From an uncultured Methylococcaceae bacterium (GTDB taxonomy: Bacteria; Pseudomonadota; Gammaproteobacteria; Methylococcales; Methylomonadaceae): a stretch of DNA of 58,344 nt. The translations under genes and the position numbers were made by a program. Positions 8,522-19,756 of the stretch are shown in pieces. The stretch's first letter is position 1; each line of letters begins with the position of its first letter. The stretch lies in contig CAIYOW010000156.1 in the NCBI GenBank assembly GCA_903927955.1, positions 1 to 58,344 on the forward strand. The letters are read 5' to 3'. The notes below the pieces were generated by a model that was not told the DNA's origin, searched no databases, and saw nothing but the letters and a program-made list of their open reading frames with translations.

Positions 8522-10948
8522 CTAATAGCTTAGCCCTTCCCTGACGGCAATACGGGTGGCATTGCGGGCCGGTAGATAAGTGGCTATCAGTGCCAGCAGG
8601 ATCACCAGGACAAACCATAAGCCGACGGCAAGCCAAGAAAAAGCAAAATCCAGTTGTATATTGAGGGTTATGAGACCCAGTTGTTTAGCTAAGGGTTCGG
8701 CAAGCAGGTAAGCCAGCGGCACGCTGAGCATCCAAGCCAGCAGGGCATGGCACAGCCCTTCGAGCATGAACAGTTTGAAAATGGCGGAGGAACGGGCACC
8801 AATGGCCCGCAATACGCAAATCTCGCGGGTGCGCTGCAATACGCTCAGAGCCATAGTGCCTGATAGCCCAATGCCACCCACGGTGGCGATCATGATGGCT
8901 AGTCCGAGCAACATGCCGGTCATGGGGCTGAATTGGTGTTGGGCAAATTGCCGCTGTTCCAGTTTGGCTAGGGTGGTGTAGTAATCCAATTTAATGTGTT
9001 GTTGCTGGAAAGCACTGGTTAAGGCTTCTTTATAGGCTTTTTCTTGTTCTAGCGTGGTGATGTCGGCAGACAGTAAGGCAAAGGCATGACGGTTTGGGGT
9101 TGGGCTGTCCTGTTGCACGGTGCTTAGGGGGGCGTATACGGCTTCTACGGCATAGCCAGCACCGGCAAAGCTACGGTATAAGCCTATCACTTGCCAGTTG
9201 CTGGCGGGGTGCTGCAGCCGTTTAACGCTTAGGCTGTCACCGACTTTTAGGCCATTCAGTTCGGCGGTGGCGGCATTCAGCACCAGATGGTTTTGCTGGT
9301 TATCGCTGCGCTCAAACCAGCGGCCTTCGGTTATCATCGGCTGATACAGGGTAGTGTCGGTGGGTAGGGTTATCATTTGTATGCCCAAACTGCCGGACTG
9401 TTTTATCAGTTGCCCGTTCTGGAACAATTCGGCGGGCGTACGTCCCCAAAATTCTATGGCGGTGGTGGCTGGCAAACCTTGGGCAATAGCGGTGACGGTA
9501 GCGGCGGCTTGGTCTTGGCTAAAGCCTAGGCGCACTGCATAGCGGCTACGCGCCAGTTCATGGTCTAGGGTCAAATTGACCGAGGCTATCAGGCTCATGA
9601 TCACAATAAACAAGACACCCGCAATGATCAGTACGCTTTGCGTCCAGAACAGCCGGGCTTTGCGGCGCATCAGGTTACCTAAGGCCACTGCGTAAAGGGT
9701 GGGCAGATGGCTGGCGATGGCCCGCTCCAGCCAGCGGTCGAAGGCTTGGCTGGCAAAATCGGCCCCTAGCCCGTAACTGGCCAGTGCCTGCCGCACCGGC
9801 ATGGCGGCGCCTTTCCAGATAGGCCACAGTGCCGCCAGTAACGGGGCCGATAAGCCGCCGATAACCAACACCAGTAAGGTGTGGGGTGAATAAGCAAAGT
9901 CCGGTAGCTCGATGTTGAACAAATCCAGCAACCAACTGCTGCTGTAAAAAGCCCCTAGGCAACTGAGCGGTATGCCTATCAATAAGGCCACTAACGACAA
10001 AATCAGCACTTCAGTGAGGTAAATTTTGGCAATTGTCCAACGGCTTGCCCCCAACGCTTTCATAATGCCAATCTGCTCGGTTTGCTGGGTGATCAGTGCG
10101 GCAAGGGTATTGAGTATCAGCACCGCGCTTAATGCCAAAGAGGCCCAAGCCATCACCCGCAACACTATGTTGATACCAGAAAAAATAGGCCAGCCCCAAT
10201 GCCGGTCAGGGTCTTGCAGCAAGGTGACATTAGTGGCTATGCCTTTGGCGGCCATTTTGGCGCGGATTGCTTCAGCAATTTGCCGGGCCTTATCGGCACT
10301 GTAGGGTGGCTTGATTTGTACCAGCATTTGCCGGAAGGTATGTGCGGGGATGCCGAACAGGGGAGCCAATTCTGGGGCTATAAAAAAATACAGCTGTCCG
10401 CCAAATGTCGGCGGCTTAACAAAAGGGTGGCGGATAATGCCTTGTAGGCTAAGCTGTTGCCCGCCGTCGGCGGTGGCAAATTCGATGCTGTCGCCGAGTT
10501 TTAGGCCAGCAAACTGGGCGGTCAGGCGTTCGGCGGCAATAGCTTGTCCGGTCGGGTAGTTGCCTGAGCGTAAGCTCATCATGTCGTAGTGTTGCTGTTG
10601 GTAATCGGGCCGGAACAGTACCGTGCCCGTTTGCCATTGGCTTGCGCCCGGGGTTTTGTAGGAAACGGCAAATTGCGTCAGCACATCAACTCCGGCGACA
10701 TCGGCCATACGTTTAATGCCTTCCGCTAAGTCGACATCGGCATCTTGCCGGAATATCAGGCTGATATGCGAGGGCTGTGACTGTTTGTGGGCGTTGTCCA
10801 GGTAGGCTTGCTGCAAGTCCATCATGCCCAGCAAAGTGCCAATGACAAAAAAGCCAATGGTCAGGCTCTTGATGGACAGTGCCGTGCGGGCTTTGTGGGC
10901 CAGTAAGTCGGCGCGGACTTTTTGCCAAAGGCTCGATTGCATTAGCAT
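8522..10948 (-). CDS. ABC transporter permease with two FtsX domains
   Basis: 808 residues. The layout is one N-terminal membrane helix (about 22-42), a large periplasmic domain, three helices (about 265-380), a helix at about 435-455 followed by a second periplasmic domain, and three C-terminal helices (about 690-805). This duplicated FtsX/MacB-like architecture extrudes or lifts substrates with an ATPase of the LolD/MacB type. The ATPase gene lies 4 bp upstream on the same strand, so the two form an operon. No membrane-fusion protein or substrate gene is near. Homologues include lysophospholipase-linked YbbP-type exporters; the substrate is unknown. Confidence 0.85.
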   Translation of the reverse strand: MLMQSSLWQKVRADLLAHKARTALSIKSLTIGFFVIGTLLGMMDLQQAYLDNAHKQSQPSHISLIFRQDADVDLAEGIKRMADVAGVDVLTQFAVSYKTPGASQWQTGTVLFRPDYQQQHYDMMSLRSGNYPTGQAIAAERLTAQFAGLKLGDSIEFATADGGQQLSLQGIIRHPFVKPPTFGGQLYFFIAPELAPLFGIPAHTFRQMLVQIKPPYSADKARQIAEAIRAKMAAKGIATNVTLLQDPDRHWGWPIFSGINIVLRVMAWASLALSAVLILNTLAALITQQTEQIGIMKALGASRWTIAKIYLTEVLILSLVALLIGIPLSCLGAFYSSSWLLDLFNIELPDFAYSPHTLLVLVIGGLSAPLLAALWPIWKGAAMPVRQALASYGLGADFASQAFDRWLERAIASHLPTLYAVALGNLMRRKARLFWTQSVLIIAGVLFIVIMSLIASVNLTLDHELARSRYAVRLGFSQDQAAATVTAIAQGLPATTAIEFWGRTPAELFQNGQLIKQSGSLGIQMITLPTDTTLYQPMITEGRWFERSDNQQNHLVLNAATAELNGLKVGDSLSVKRLQHPASNWQVIGLYRSFAGAGYAVEAVYAPLSTVQQDSPTPNRHAFALLSADITTLEQEKAYKEALTSAFQQQHIKLDYYTTLAKLEQRQFAQHQFSPMTGMLLGLAIMIATVGGIGLSGTMALSVLQRTREICVLRAIGARSSAIFKLFMLEGLCHALLAWMLSVPLAYLLAEPLAKQLGLITLNIQLDFAFSWLAVGLWFVLVILLALIATYLPARNATRIAVREGLSY

Positions 10949-10952
10949 GGTG

Positions 10953-11651
10953 TCAACCTGCCCTATTGAGGTACTGGTCTTCGTGGATGCGTCCTGCGTA
11001 CAGGGCGATGCGACGCGAGGCGGCTTGTGCCAAACTTTCGTTGTGGGTGACCATAATCAGGGTTTTGCCTTGCTGCTGTAAGTTGGCGAACAACTCAAAC
11101 ACGGCATCGGCAGTGGCGGCATCCAGATTGCCGGTGGGTTCGTCGGCAACAATCAAGGCCGGGTCGTTGGCGAGGGCGCGGGCAATGGCGGCACGTTGTT
11201 GCTGCCCGCCGGACACTTGTCCCGGCAATTGCTGCGCCTGATCGTGCAACCCGACCAGATTAAGCAGATAACGCGCCCGCTCTAAGCGTTGCCGCTTATT
11301 GAGCGTAGCGGCAAAATCCATTGGCAACAGGATATTTTGCAGGATATTCAGTGATGGCAACAATTGGAAGAACTGGAATACTATGCCTACATGCTTGCCG
11401 CGCCAAGCCGATAATTGTTCTTCGTTAAGGCGCTGCAAGTGGCTGCCATTGACCTGCACATCGCCTTGGCAAGGCCGGTCTATGCCGGTCAGCAAATTTA
11501 GCAGGGTGGATTTGCCATTGCCCGATGGCCCGACAATGGCCACGAATTCGCCGCGCGTGATCGTTAAAGAAATGTCGTGCAGCACCGGATTGCTGATCTG
11601 CCCAAGCTGATAAGCTTTGTAGACATGGCTGAGTTGGATGATGTTGGGCAT
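10953..11651 (-). CDS. ABC transporter ATP-binding protein, LolD/MacB-like
   Basis: 232 residues, a single nucleotide-binding domain. Walker A is GPSGNGKST (41-49), the signature is VSGGQ (147-151) and Walker B is LIVADE (167-172), followed by PTGNLD, the D-loop wording typical of the LolD/MacB/FtsE group. It powers the FtsX-type permease encoded 4 bp downstream. It is first gene of the operon and divergent from the carotenoid desaturase gene. The inner-membrane complex probably exports or extracts a lipid-like or peptide substrate; no neighbour identifies it. Confidence 0.9.
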   Translation of the reverse strand: MPNIIQLSHVYKAYQLGQISNPVLHDISLTITRGEFVAIVGPSGNGKSTLLNLLTGIDRPCQGDVQVNGSHLQRLNEEQLSAWRGKHVGIVFQFFQLLPSLNILQNILLPMDFAATLNKRQRLERARYLLNLVGLHDQAQQLPGQVSGGQQQRAAIARALANDPALIVADEPTGNLDAATADAVFELFANLQQQGKTLIMVTHNESLAQAASRRIALYAGRIHEDQYLNRAG

Positions 11652-11771
11652 GGCAGGCTTTTTTGCTGGGGTTATCTGGACGGGCTAGCCAATTCTACCA
11701 TGCACGGGTGTTGCCTGCTGATTGCGAGGCAGCGAGCGGGCCGTGGGCTGATACTGGGGTCAGGTTTCGTT

Positions 11772-11777
11772 TATAAT
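11772..11777 (+). promoter_or_regulatory. TATAAT -10 box upstream of the desaturase gene
   Basis: A perfect TATAAT in the divergent gap. No clear -35 is visible at 16-18 bp (best TGATAC at 11749). If used, transcription starts near 11784. That would put ATG 11776 upstream of the transcript and favour ATG 11872 as the translation start, with a leader of about 90 nt. Confidence 0.4.
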
Positions 11778-11871
11778 GGTCGCTCTATCAATGGGCCTAC
11801 ATACAATACGGCACTTAATAATTTTAACTATCCCTCTCCCTTCCAATTTCTTACTGTCCACTTACGCCAAC

Positions 11872-13383
11872 ATGCCCGAAAAAAAACACATTATTATCAT
11901 TGGTGCAGGCCCCGGCGGCTTGTGCGCGGGCATGCTGTTAAGCTGCCGTGGCTTTAATGTCACTTTGTTTGACAAGAACAGCGAGGTGGGTGGGCGTAAC
12001 CGTCCTATCCGGTTAGGGGATTTTGTGTTCGACACTGGCCCTACTTTTTTACTGATGAAACATGTTTTGGATGACATGTTCACGCTATGCGGGCGACGTA
12101 GTGCCGATTATATGGATTTTATCCGGCTCGACCCGATGTACCGCTTGCTGTTTTCTGACCGCGCCTTGAATGTCTATTCTGACCGTAACAAAATGCGTGC
12201 GGCGCTGGAAGAAGCGTTTCCCGAGGATGGCAGTGCGGGTTATGATGCGTATCTTAAACAGGAAGGCTCACGTTTTGCCAAACTTTACCCGTGCATGACC
12301 CGCGATTTTAGTAGCCTTAAGTCGTTTTTGTCGCTGGATGTGCTGCGCGCCGCCCCCCGCCTGGCACTTAACCATAGTGTGTTCAGCAATCTGGGCAAAT
12401 ATTTTAAATCTGAGAAAATGCGTTTGGTGTTTTCTTTCCAATCCAAATATTTAGGTATGTCGCCGTGGGATTGTCCGGCGTTGTTTACCATGTTGTCGTA
12501 TTTGGAGCATGAATATGGCATTTATCATGTTAAAGGCGGACTCAATAAGATTGCTGCCGCCATGGCAAAAGTCATCACTGAACAAGGCGGGGTTATCCAT
12601 ACCAACACCACCGTGGCGTCTTTGGTTATTGAAAACAAAACTGTTAAAGGTGTCCGTTTGCAAGATGGCCGGGAAGTGAGGGCCGATGAGGTGATTATTA
12701 ATGCCGATTTTGGCCATGCTATGACCCATTTGCTGAAACCCGATGAATTAAAACAATACAGCCCTGAAAAAGTGCAGAAACTTGATTATTCGTGTTCCAC
12801 GTTTATGCTGTATTTGGGTCTGGACAAACAATACCAGTTGCCGCACCACACTGTTGCCTTTGCTGAAGATTACCATACCAATGTCAGCAATATTTTTACC
12901 AATAAAATCCTCAGCCAGGATTTTTCGTTTTATGTACAAAATGCCTGTGTCAGTGACGATACACTAGCACCCGCCGGACAATCAGCTTTGTATGTGTTAG
13001 TGCCTATGCCCAATAACGATAGCCAGTTGGATTGGCCTGCCCTCTGTGCCGAAAAGCGCGAACAAGTGTTGTCGATGTTGGAATCACGCTTGGGTCTAAC
13101 CGACATCCGTGATCATATAGCCTGTGAAAAGATCATCACCCCACAAATGTGGGAGACTGAAGAAAATGTCTTTAAAGGTGCAACGTTCAGTTTGTCGCAC
13201 AAATTTAGTCAGCTGTTGTATTGGCGGCCTCATAACCGTTTTCAGGAACTGGACCAATGCTACTTGGTGGGCGGCGGTACACACCCCGGCAGTGGTTTGC
13301 CGACCATTTATGAGTCGGCGCATATTTCTGCCAAACTGATTTGCAAAAAACATGACGTGGGTTTTGCTTTGGCGCAGTCTTAG
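11872..13383 (+). CDS. Phytoene/diapophytoene desaturase family protein (CrtI/CrtN-like)
   Basis: 503 residues from ATG 11872, which is followed at once by the dinucleotide-binding GAGPGG (residues 11-16). ATG 11776 would overlap the -10 box. A second family block, GGGTHPGSGLPTIYESA, lies near the C-terminus and is the carotenoid desaturase signature. The family uses FAD to dehydrogenate, isomerise or oxidise carotenoid precursors (C40 or C30). No synthase, cyclase or other crt gene lies beside it, so the step cannot be named; in Methylomonas two such genes act as C30 desaturase and aldehyde-forming oxidase. Plant-type CrtISO-like retinol saturases are also related. Confidence 0.85.
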   Translation: MPEKKHIIIIGAGPGGLCAGMLLSCRGFNVTLFDKNSEVGGRNRPIRLGDFVFDTGPTFLLMKHVLDDMFTLCGRRSADYMDFIRLDPMYRLLFSDRALNVYSDRNKMRAALEEAFPEDGSAGYDAYLKQEGSRFAKLYPCMTRDFSSLKSFLSLDVLRAAPRLALNHSVFSNLGKYFKSEKMRLVFSFQSKYLGMSPWDCPALFTMLSYLEHEYGIYHVKGGLNKIAAAMAKVITEQGGVIHTNTTVASLVIENKTVKGVRLQDGREVRADEVIINADFGHAMTHLLKPDELKQYSPEKVQKLDYSCSTFMLYLGLDKQYQLPHHTVAFAEDYHTNVSNIFTNKILSQDFSFYVQNACVSDDTLAPAGQSALYVLVPMPNNDSQLDWPALCAEKREQVLSMLESRLGLTDIRDHIACEKIITPQMWETEENVFKGATFSLSHKFSQLLYWRPHNRFQELDQCYLVGGGTHPGSGLPTIYESAHISAKLICKKHDVGFALAQS

Positions 13384-13468
13384 CAGCTGACTTTATGGCC
13401 TTGCCTGGTTCGTCTGCCACACCTGCCAACACACAATACCGCATCAATTGACTAAAAGGAATGTCCGA

Positions 13469-15748
13469 ATGGATGTCATACAGCGTATCGCCCAAGAATT
13501 GTCCATTACCCTGAAGCAGGCCCGTGCCGCCGTGCAATTGCTTGATGAAGGCGCAACCGTGCCGTTTATTGCCCGCTACCGTAAAGAAGCCACTGACGGA
13601 TTGGATGATACGCAACTGCGGAATTTGGAAGATCGCTTAGGTTATTTGCGCGAGCTGAACGACCGCCGCGCCAGTATTTTGGACAGTATCAGAAGCCAAG
13701 ACAAACTGACCCCTGAATTGGAACAAGCCATTAACGATGCGGACAGTAAAACCTTGCTGGAAGATTTGTACTTGCCTTATAAACCCAAACGCCGCACCAA
13801 GGCGCAAATTGCCCGCGAAGCCGGTTTGGAACCGTTAGCGGATGCCTTGCTTGCCGACCGCCGCTTAATCCCCGAGCAAGCCGCCCTGGCCTATACCGAT
13901 GCCGAAAAAGGCGTGTCCGATGTGGCGGCGGCATTGGATGGCGCACGGCAAATCATTATGGAGCGCATTTCTGAAGATGCTGAATTGTTGGCACAATTGC
14001 GTGAACATATCTGGCAAAAGGGCATTGTCCACGCCTCTGTTGTGGCCGGTAAGGAGCAGGCGGCAGAAAAGTTTAAGGATTATTTTGATTACCGCGAGGC
14101 AATCAATAAAATTGCCTCGCACCGCGCCTTGGCTTTGTTCCGGGGCCGTAATGAGGATTTTTTAAACCTGCATCTGCTGCCGGGGGCTGAAGAGAATGAA
14201 GAACACGCTTTGTGCGCCGGTCGGGTGGCACATCACCTAAAAATTACCGATAGCCAACAACTCACTGAGGCATGGTTGGCGGAAACCGCCCGTTTGGCGT
14301 GGAAAATTAAACTGTTCACCCGTATTGATCTGGATTTGAAACAGCGTTTGCGCGAGGCCGCCGAACAGGAGGCCATCCGTGTGTTCTCGTGCAATTTACG
14401 CGATTTGCTGTTGGCGGCGCCCGCAGGTGCCAAAACCACTATGGGGCTGGATCCGGGTATACGCACGGGCGTTAAGATTGCCATTGTCGATAACACCGGC
14501 AAATTACTGGCGACCGATACCTTATACCCGCACCCGCCCCGTAAGCAGTGGGACGAATCGATTGAAACCCTCGCCCAGCTTATCCGGCAACACCACGTTG
14601 ATCTGGTCAGTATTGGCAATGGCACCGGTTCACGCGAGACTGACCAATGGGTGGCTGACTTAATGAAACGGCATAGCGATTTGCTGTTCAAGAAAATGAC
14701 TGTGTCGGAAGCGGGGGCTTCGGTGTATTCGGCCTCGGAATTGGCTGCCAAGGAATTTCCCGGGCTGGATGTGTCGCTGCGCGGTGCTGTGTCTATTGCC
14801 CGACGCTTGCAAGACCCATTGGCGGAACTGGTCAAAATCGACCCGAAAGCCATTGGGGTTGGACAGTACCAGCATGATGTCAACCAAGTGCAGTTGGCGC
14901 GGGGCTTGGACAATGTGGTTGAGGATTGCGTGAATGCGGTCGGGGTTGATGTCAATACCGCGTCGGTGGCGTTGCTTAAGCATGTGTCGGGCTTATCGGC
15001 CAGTGTCAGTGAGAACATTGTCGCGTTCCGTAATGACAATGGCCCGTTCAGCAACCGCAAACAATTAAAGAAAGTGCCGCGCTTGGGCGACAAAGCTTTT
15101 GAGCAGGCTGCCGGTTTTTTGCGCATCATGAACGGCGATAATCCGCTGGATGCTTCCGCTGTGCACCCCGAAGCTTATCCAGTAGTGGAAGCGATTATTA
15201 GCCATACCGGCAAATCTATCCGTGACCTGATTGGTCAGCCACCCTTTTTGCGCGGGCTTAATCCGGCGCAATTCACTGATGAACGCTTTGGCTTGCCAAC
15301 CGTAACGGATATTTTGCAAGAGCTGGAAAAGCCCGGGCGCGACCCTAGGCCGGAATTTAAAAGCATCGCCTTTAAAGCGGGTATTGAAAAAATCACTGAC
15401 CTGCAAGCCGGGATGCGGTTAGATGGTGTGGTGACCAATGTCGCCAATTTTGGTGCGTTTGTTGATATTGGTGTCCATCAAGATGGCTTGGTGCATATTT
15501 CGCATTTATCGGACAGTTTTATCAAAGACCCGCGTGAGGTGGTAAAAACCGGTGATATTGTAAAAGTAACCGTGCTGGAAGTGGATGCCGACCGTAAACG
15601 GATTGCTTTGTCGATGAAATCCGGTGCAGAAGCGGCTAAAACCGATAAGGTGGCCAGCGAAGATAAAAAAATAGCTAAGCCCCCTAAACAGCAGCCTGTG
15701 ATGACCAATTCCATGGCGAATGCGTTTGCCAAGGCTCTTAACAAATAG
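13469..15748 (+). CDS. tex: Tex-family S1 RNA-binding transcription accessory protein
   Basis: 759 residues. Start ATG 13469 is preceded by AAAGGA at proper spacing; a TTG start at 13448 would include that site and is unlikely. Order of parts: N-terminal helix-turn-helix-like region with [12 protein letters not shown], a YqgF/RNase H-like domain around [12 protein letters not shown], helix-hairpin-helix motifs (about 480-560) and a C-terminal S1 domain (about 645-718) with [20 protein letters not shown]. The protein binds nucleic acid and influences transcription and RNA turnover. Its last 11 bp overlap the convergent panE gene. Confidence 0.96.
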   Translation: MDVIQRIAQELSITLKQARAAVQLLDEGATVPFIARYRKEATDGLDDTQLRNLEDRLGYLRELNDRRASILDSIRSQDKLTPELEQAINDADSKTLLEDLYLPYKPKRRTKAQIAREAGLEPLADALLADRRLIPEQAALAYTDAEKGVSDVAAALDGARQIIMERISEDAELLAQLREHIWQKGIVHASVVAGKEQAAEKFKDYFDYREAINKIASHRALALFRGRNEDFLNLHLLPGAEENEEHALCAGRVAHHLKITDSQQLTEAWLAETARLAWKIKLFTRIDLDLKQRLREAAEQEAIRVFSCNLRDLLLAAPAGAKTTMGLDPGIRTGVKIAIVDNTGKLLATDTLYPHPPRKQWDESIETLAQLIRQHHVDLVSIGNGTGSRETDQWVADLMKRHSDLLFKKMTVSEAGASVYSASELAAKEFPGLDVSLRGAVSIARRLQDPLAELVKIDPKAIGVGQYQHDVNQVQLARGLDNVVEDCVNAVGVDVNTASVALLKHVSGLSASVSENIVAFRNDNGPFSNRKQLKKVPRLGDKAFEQAAGFLRIMNGDNPLDASAVHPEAYPVVEAIISHTGKSIRDLIGQPPFLRGLNPAQFTDERFGLPTVTDILQELEKPGRDPRPEFKSIAFKAGIEKITDLQAGMRLDGVVTNVANFGAFVDIGVHQDGLVHISHLSDSFIKDPREVVKTGDIVKVTVLEVDADRKRIALSMKSGAEAAKTDKVASEDKKIAKPPKQQPVMTNSMANAFAKALNK

Positions 15749-16658
15749 CCGACAATTCCCGCAGTTTAAGCACCGCATACAGTGTCTGCAAATGTGGGCA
15801 AGCCACGCCCAGCCGGTGCGCTGCACGCACGGCATTGCCCAAGATGGCTTCGGTTTCCAACGGCTGGCCCCGTTCGGCATCCAATAACATACTGGTTTTA
15901 TAGGGCGGCATATTATAAGTCTTGGTGACGTTGTCATCGACCACGTTGGCTGGCAATTGATGCCCGCTGGCGGCGGCAATGGTGACCACCTCTTGCATGA
16001 TGTGACGTACTAAGGCTTCTTGGTTTTGCAAGATGGCCAAGGTGGGCAAGCCACCGGACAATACCGACAAGGGGTTGAAAGGCGCATTCCAGACGCATTT
16101 TTGCCAACGCGCAGCAACAATGTTGGCGGTGGCTTCGCAGTCAATGCCCGCTTGGACAAACAGCGCGGCTAGCTGGGCTGTTTTGGCACTGACAAACCCC
16201 GGCACATTGCCCAACACCAAACGCCCATAAGCCAAGTGTTCAATTTCGCCCGCTGCCACGCGGTTGCAGCAGATAAATGCCAAACCGCTGACCACTTCGT
16301 TATCAGGAAAGGCCGCTTGTAGCTCCGGCTCGATATCCACGCCGTTCTGTATAAATACAATAGCCGTTTGGGCATCGACAAAGGGGCGTATCAACGCTGC
16401 CTGATCTAATCCCGGAACAAGCTTGGTGCAGAGCAGCAGCACATCGGCCGGCTCTTGCCATTGATCACTGGCCCGCAATACTTGTGCCGGTTTGAACTGC
16501 CAATTGCCTAAGGTGCTGTTGATGGTAATGCCGTGGCGTTTGACGTGGGCATAATCGCTACGGCACAGCAGCGACACATGCGCGCCCGCCCTTGCCAGTA
16601 ACGCCCCATAAAACGAACCCACCGCACCGCTGCCAATAACTAGAATTTTCATTGCCAT
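15738..16658 (-). CDS. panE: 2-Dehydropantoate 2-reductase (ketopantoate reductase)
   Basis: 306 residues. It makes pantoate from ketopantoate with NADPH in pantothenate and CoA synthesis. A Rossmann GSGAVG (9-14) opens the protein; the central IQNGVDIEP segment, a lysine in WQKCVWN and NPLSVLSG belong to the ApbA/PanE catalytic region. The C-terminal helical domain contains the [15 protein letters not shown] pattern of the family. It follows hda by 2 bp, and a hda-panE transcript is likely. Its end overlaps tex by 11 bp in convergent orientation. Several genomes hold PanE paralogues acting on other 2-oxo acids, so the substrate is very likely but not certain. Confidence 0.92.
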   Translation of the reverse strand: MAMKILVIGSGAVGSFYGALLARAGAHVSLLCRSDYAHVKRHGITINSTLGNWQFKPAQVLRASDQWQEPADVLLLCTKLVPGLDQAALIRPFVDAQTAIVFIQNGVDIEPELQAAFPDNEVVSGLAFICCNRVAAGEIEHLAYGRLVLGNVPGFVSAKTAQLAALFVQAGIDCEATANIVAARWQKCVWNAPFNPLSVLSGGLPTLAILQNQEALVRHIMQEVVTIAAASGHQLPANVVDDNVTKTYNMPPYKTSMLLDAERGQPLETEAILGNAVRAAHRLGVACPHLQTLYAVLKLRELSAIC

Positions 16659-16660
16659 TG

Positions 16661-17350
16661 TTAAAGTTTTAGGGTTTTTTTTAAAAAAGGCAGGGTCAAT
16701 TTGCGTTGTGCCGCCAACGAGGCTTTGTCTAGCTTATCTAACAGTGTCCATAAGGAGGGCAAATCGCGGTCAAAATGTGCCAGCAAAAATTGCCCGACTT
16801 GCGGCGAAATCTCCAAGCCCATTTGCCCAGCCCGAAAAGTGAGCGCGGCTATCCGATCATCATCCGGTAAGGGTTTTAATTTTAGGGTCAGCCCCCAATT
16901 AAGGCGGGTATTTAAATCTGGCAGGGCGATATTAAGCTGGTCAGGCGGCAACCGGGCAGACAGCACCAGCTTATGCGCCAAGCTACGTTGCTGGTTGTAG
17001 AAGTTGAAAAAAGCCTGCTCCCAAACGGGCTGCCCTGCAATGGCATCGATGTTGTCCAGACACACCACTTCAAACCGTTCCAAGCCCGCCAATAAGGCGG
17101 GGGCGGGTAGTGGCTGCCCAAAAGCAAAATAGAACGCGGCCAAGCCTTGCTGGTGTGCTAGCTGGCAATAGGCTTGCAGCAAGTGGCTTTTGCCCAGACC
17201 AGTGCCGCCCCAAAGGAAAATTTGTGGCTCACCTTGGGTTAGGATGCTGTTTTGCAAATGGCTGACAATTTCTTGGTTAACACCGGCAAAATAATCATTA
17301 AAGGTTTGGTTGGCACGGAATTCAAACTGTACGGGGAGTTGCTCGACCAT
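16661..17350 (-). CDS. hda: DnaA regulatory inactivator Hda
   Basis: 229 residues, the usual Hda length: an AAA+ domain without the DnaA DNA-binding domain. A clamp-binding motif QLPVQF sits at residues 4-9, and Walker A is GGTGLGKS (48-55). The LDNIDAIAG segment is Walker B, and the C-terminal part is the small helical lid. With the DNA-loaded beta clamp, Hda stimulates ATP hydrolysis by DnaA and so prevents re-initiation. It lies in a minus-strand run with DUF2069 and wrbA upstream, an order common in gammaproteobacteria. Confidence 0.93.
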   Translation of the reverse strand: MVEQLPVQFEFRANQTFNDYFAGVNQEIVSHLQNSILTQGEPQIFLWGGTGLGKSHLLQAYCQLAHQQGLAAFYFAFGQPLPAPALLAGLERFEVVCLDNIDAIAGQPVWEQAFFNFYNQQRSLAHKLVLSARLPPDQLNIALPDLNTRLNWGLTLKLKPLPDDDRIAALTFRAGQMGLEISPQVGQFLLAHFDRDLPSLWTLLDKLDKASLAAQRKLTLPFLKKTLKL

Positions 17351-17356
17351 AATGCG

Positions 17357-18306
<950 letters not shown>

Positions 18307-18336
18307 TCAGGGGTTTGTTTAGAGTGGTAAGACAGA

Positions 18337-18696
18337 TTATTCCGCCGCTTCAAGCAAGGGCAAGATTGCTTCTGGCGGGCGGCCTATGGCAGCCTTGTCA
18401 CCGACTAACACGATTGGCCTTTCTATTAAAATAGGGCAAGCGACCATAGCATCCAGTAAAGCTTGCCTGGTCAGGTTCGGATCGTCAAGCTGGTGGGCGG
18501 TGTATTCGGCTTGTTTTTTACGCATTAATCCGCGCGGCTCCAGCCCCAGCTTGTGCAGGATGTCCGCTAGCGTTTGCGCGTCTGGCGGCGTTTTTAGGTA
18601 GTCGATGATGATCGGTTCTAGCCCATGCGCCCTGAGCAAGGCCAAAGTTTGGCGCGACTTGCCGCAGCGCGGGTTATGATAAATAGTGGCTTGCAT
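18337..18696 (-). CDS. arsC: ArsC-family arsenate reductase (thioredoxin fold)
   Basis: 119 residues. The catalytic HNPRCGKS with Cys11 near the N-terminus and later arginines in RPIVLVGDKAAIGRPPE match glutaredoxin-coupled ArsC/YfgD proteins, whose three arginines bind the oxyanion. No arsB, arsR or acr3 lies nearby, so it may be a YfgD-like housekeeping member rather than a resistance gene. It heads the wrbA-DUF2069-hda-panE run, with the broken AEC transporter 10 bp upstream. Confidence 0.9.
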   Translation of the reverse strand: MQATIYHNPRCGKSRQTLALLRAHGLEPIIIDYLKTPPDAQTLADILHKLGLEPRGLMRKKQAEYTAHQLDDPNLTRQALLDAMVACPILIERPIVLVGDKAAIGRPPEAILPLLEAAE

Positions 18697-18706
18697 GGCA
18701 GCAGTC

Positions 18707-19662
18707 CTAGTTAAGGTTAAGTGGCAATAGCGGTATGCCTGGCAAACGGGTAAGCACCTGATGCCATAGCGGCAAAGTGATCAGGCTTAATGCAGTAGTG
18801 ACGGTAACCATCATGGCATACAGCGCACTGTCCAATTTGTAACGGTCACATAAAACAATGCCGAGCACCATGCTGGGCATGGCCAAATCCAGCACAGCGG
18901 CAGCTTGGTAGTGGTCAGGCAAGCCAAGATGCCCCACCAAAAAATAGGCGAACAGCGGCATTAGCCCCATTTTTATGACAATGACAGGCAGCACATTGGG
19001 CAGGTTGGCAAGCGTGAGCGACCGCCAACTTAGGGCCAAGCCTAAGGAAACAACATCAGGGGCACCACGCCTGCGGATAGGGTGTGTAATGATCCCGCCA
19101 GCCAGTCAGGCATTTTAACGCCATTTAGGTTTAAAGCGACGGCAAGGGCCGCCGCCCAAAAAGGCGGGGCATTAAAATAAGCCAGCCAATTTTTTTGCTG
19201 TTGCGGCGCCTCTTCGCCATAATGCCTTGCCAGAAGGCTACCCAAAGTGAACAAGGCTGGCGTGGTGGCAAACAAGTCCATTTGTATGACGACCGAATTG
19301 GCCCAAGTGCCAAAAACTTGCTGTAAAACCGGCAAGCCCAAATAGGTGACATTAGGGAAGGCGGATGCCAGCAGCATTGCCCCCATACGCGCATTTTTAA
19401 AGCGGAAAACCAGCCCTATCAGCCACATACATAATAGACTAAAGACCACCGAGGCAACACCCAAGAGCGTGTACCAGACAGATTGCAGCCCTATGTCCGC
19501 CCGCCACAACACCTCCAGCACCAAGGCCGGCAACAGCAAATAATACACCACGGTGGTCAGCACCAAACGGGTTTGCGTGGCATCCAGCCCAGCTGGCTTG
19601 AACATGCGCCAGACCGCACCACAGAGCATCAGCAAGCTCATTTGCATCAGGATTGTATGCAT
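18707..19662 (-). pseudogene. AEC-family (auxin efflux carrier-like) transporter, frameshifted
   Basis: Two adjoining frames together give one AEC permease of about 317 residues with roughly ten membrane helices. The N-terminal 206 residues run from 19662 to a stop at 19042, after GVVPLMLFP. The C-terminal part continues in the next frame from about 19045. Reading one extra T in the TTT run at 19048-19050 would give LMLFSLGLALSW, the normal family wording, so a single-base loss broke the gene. AEC proteins export or import small organic anions. Both halves are otherwise clean, so the break is recent or a sequence error. The start is divergent from pyrF. Confidence 0.85.
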
Positions 19663-19699
19663 AAATCTCTATCGTATGGGATTAGGCTTAATTTTAACA

Positions 19700-19728
19700 T
19701 TCACCGCGCCATCAAGTTCGGTTAATAT
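19700..19728 (+). promoter_or_regulatory. Possible promoter of pyrF
   Basis: TTCACC (19700-19705), 17 bp, TAATAT (19723-19728), each matching four of six sigma-70 consensus bases, 28 bp before the pyrF start. Confidence 0.3.
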
Positions 19729-19756
19729 AGCGTCCTTTGAACGTTCTTTTACGCCG

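Noticed and set aside
7962-8636. 224-codon open frame opposite the ZIP transporter
   Set aside because: Composition rich in His, Gln and Arg typical of an antisense frame, overlapping two real genes.
11776-11871. Longer N-terminus for the carotenoid desaturase
   Set aside because: Its ATG lies within a TATAAT box, and the added residues do not look like part of the family, which normally begins just before GAGPGG.
14233-15129. 298-codon open frame opposite tex
   Set aside because: It lies wholly inside tex on the other strand, with serine- and arginine-rich composition and no family pattern.
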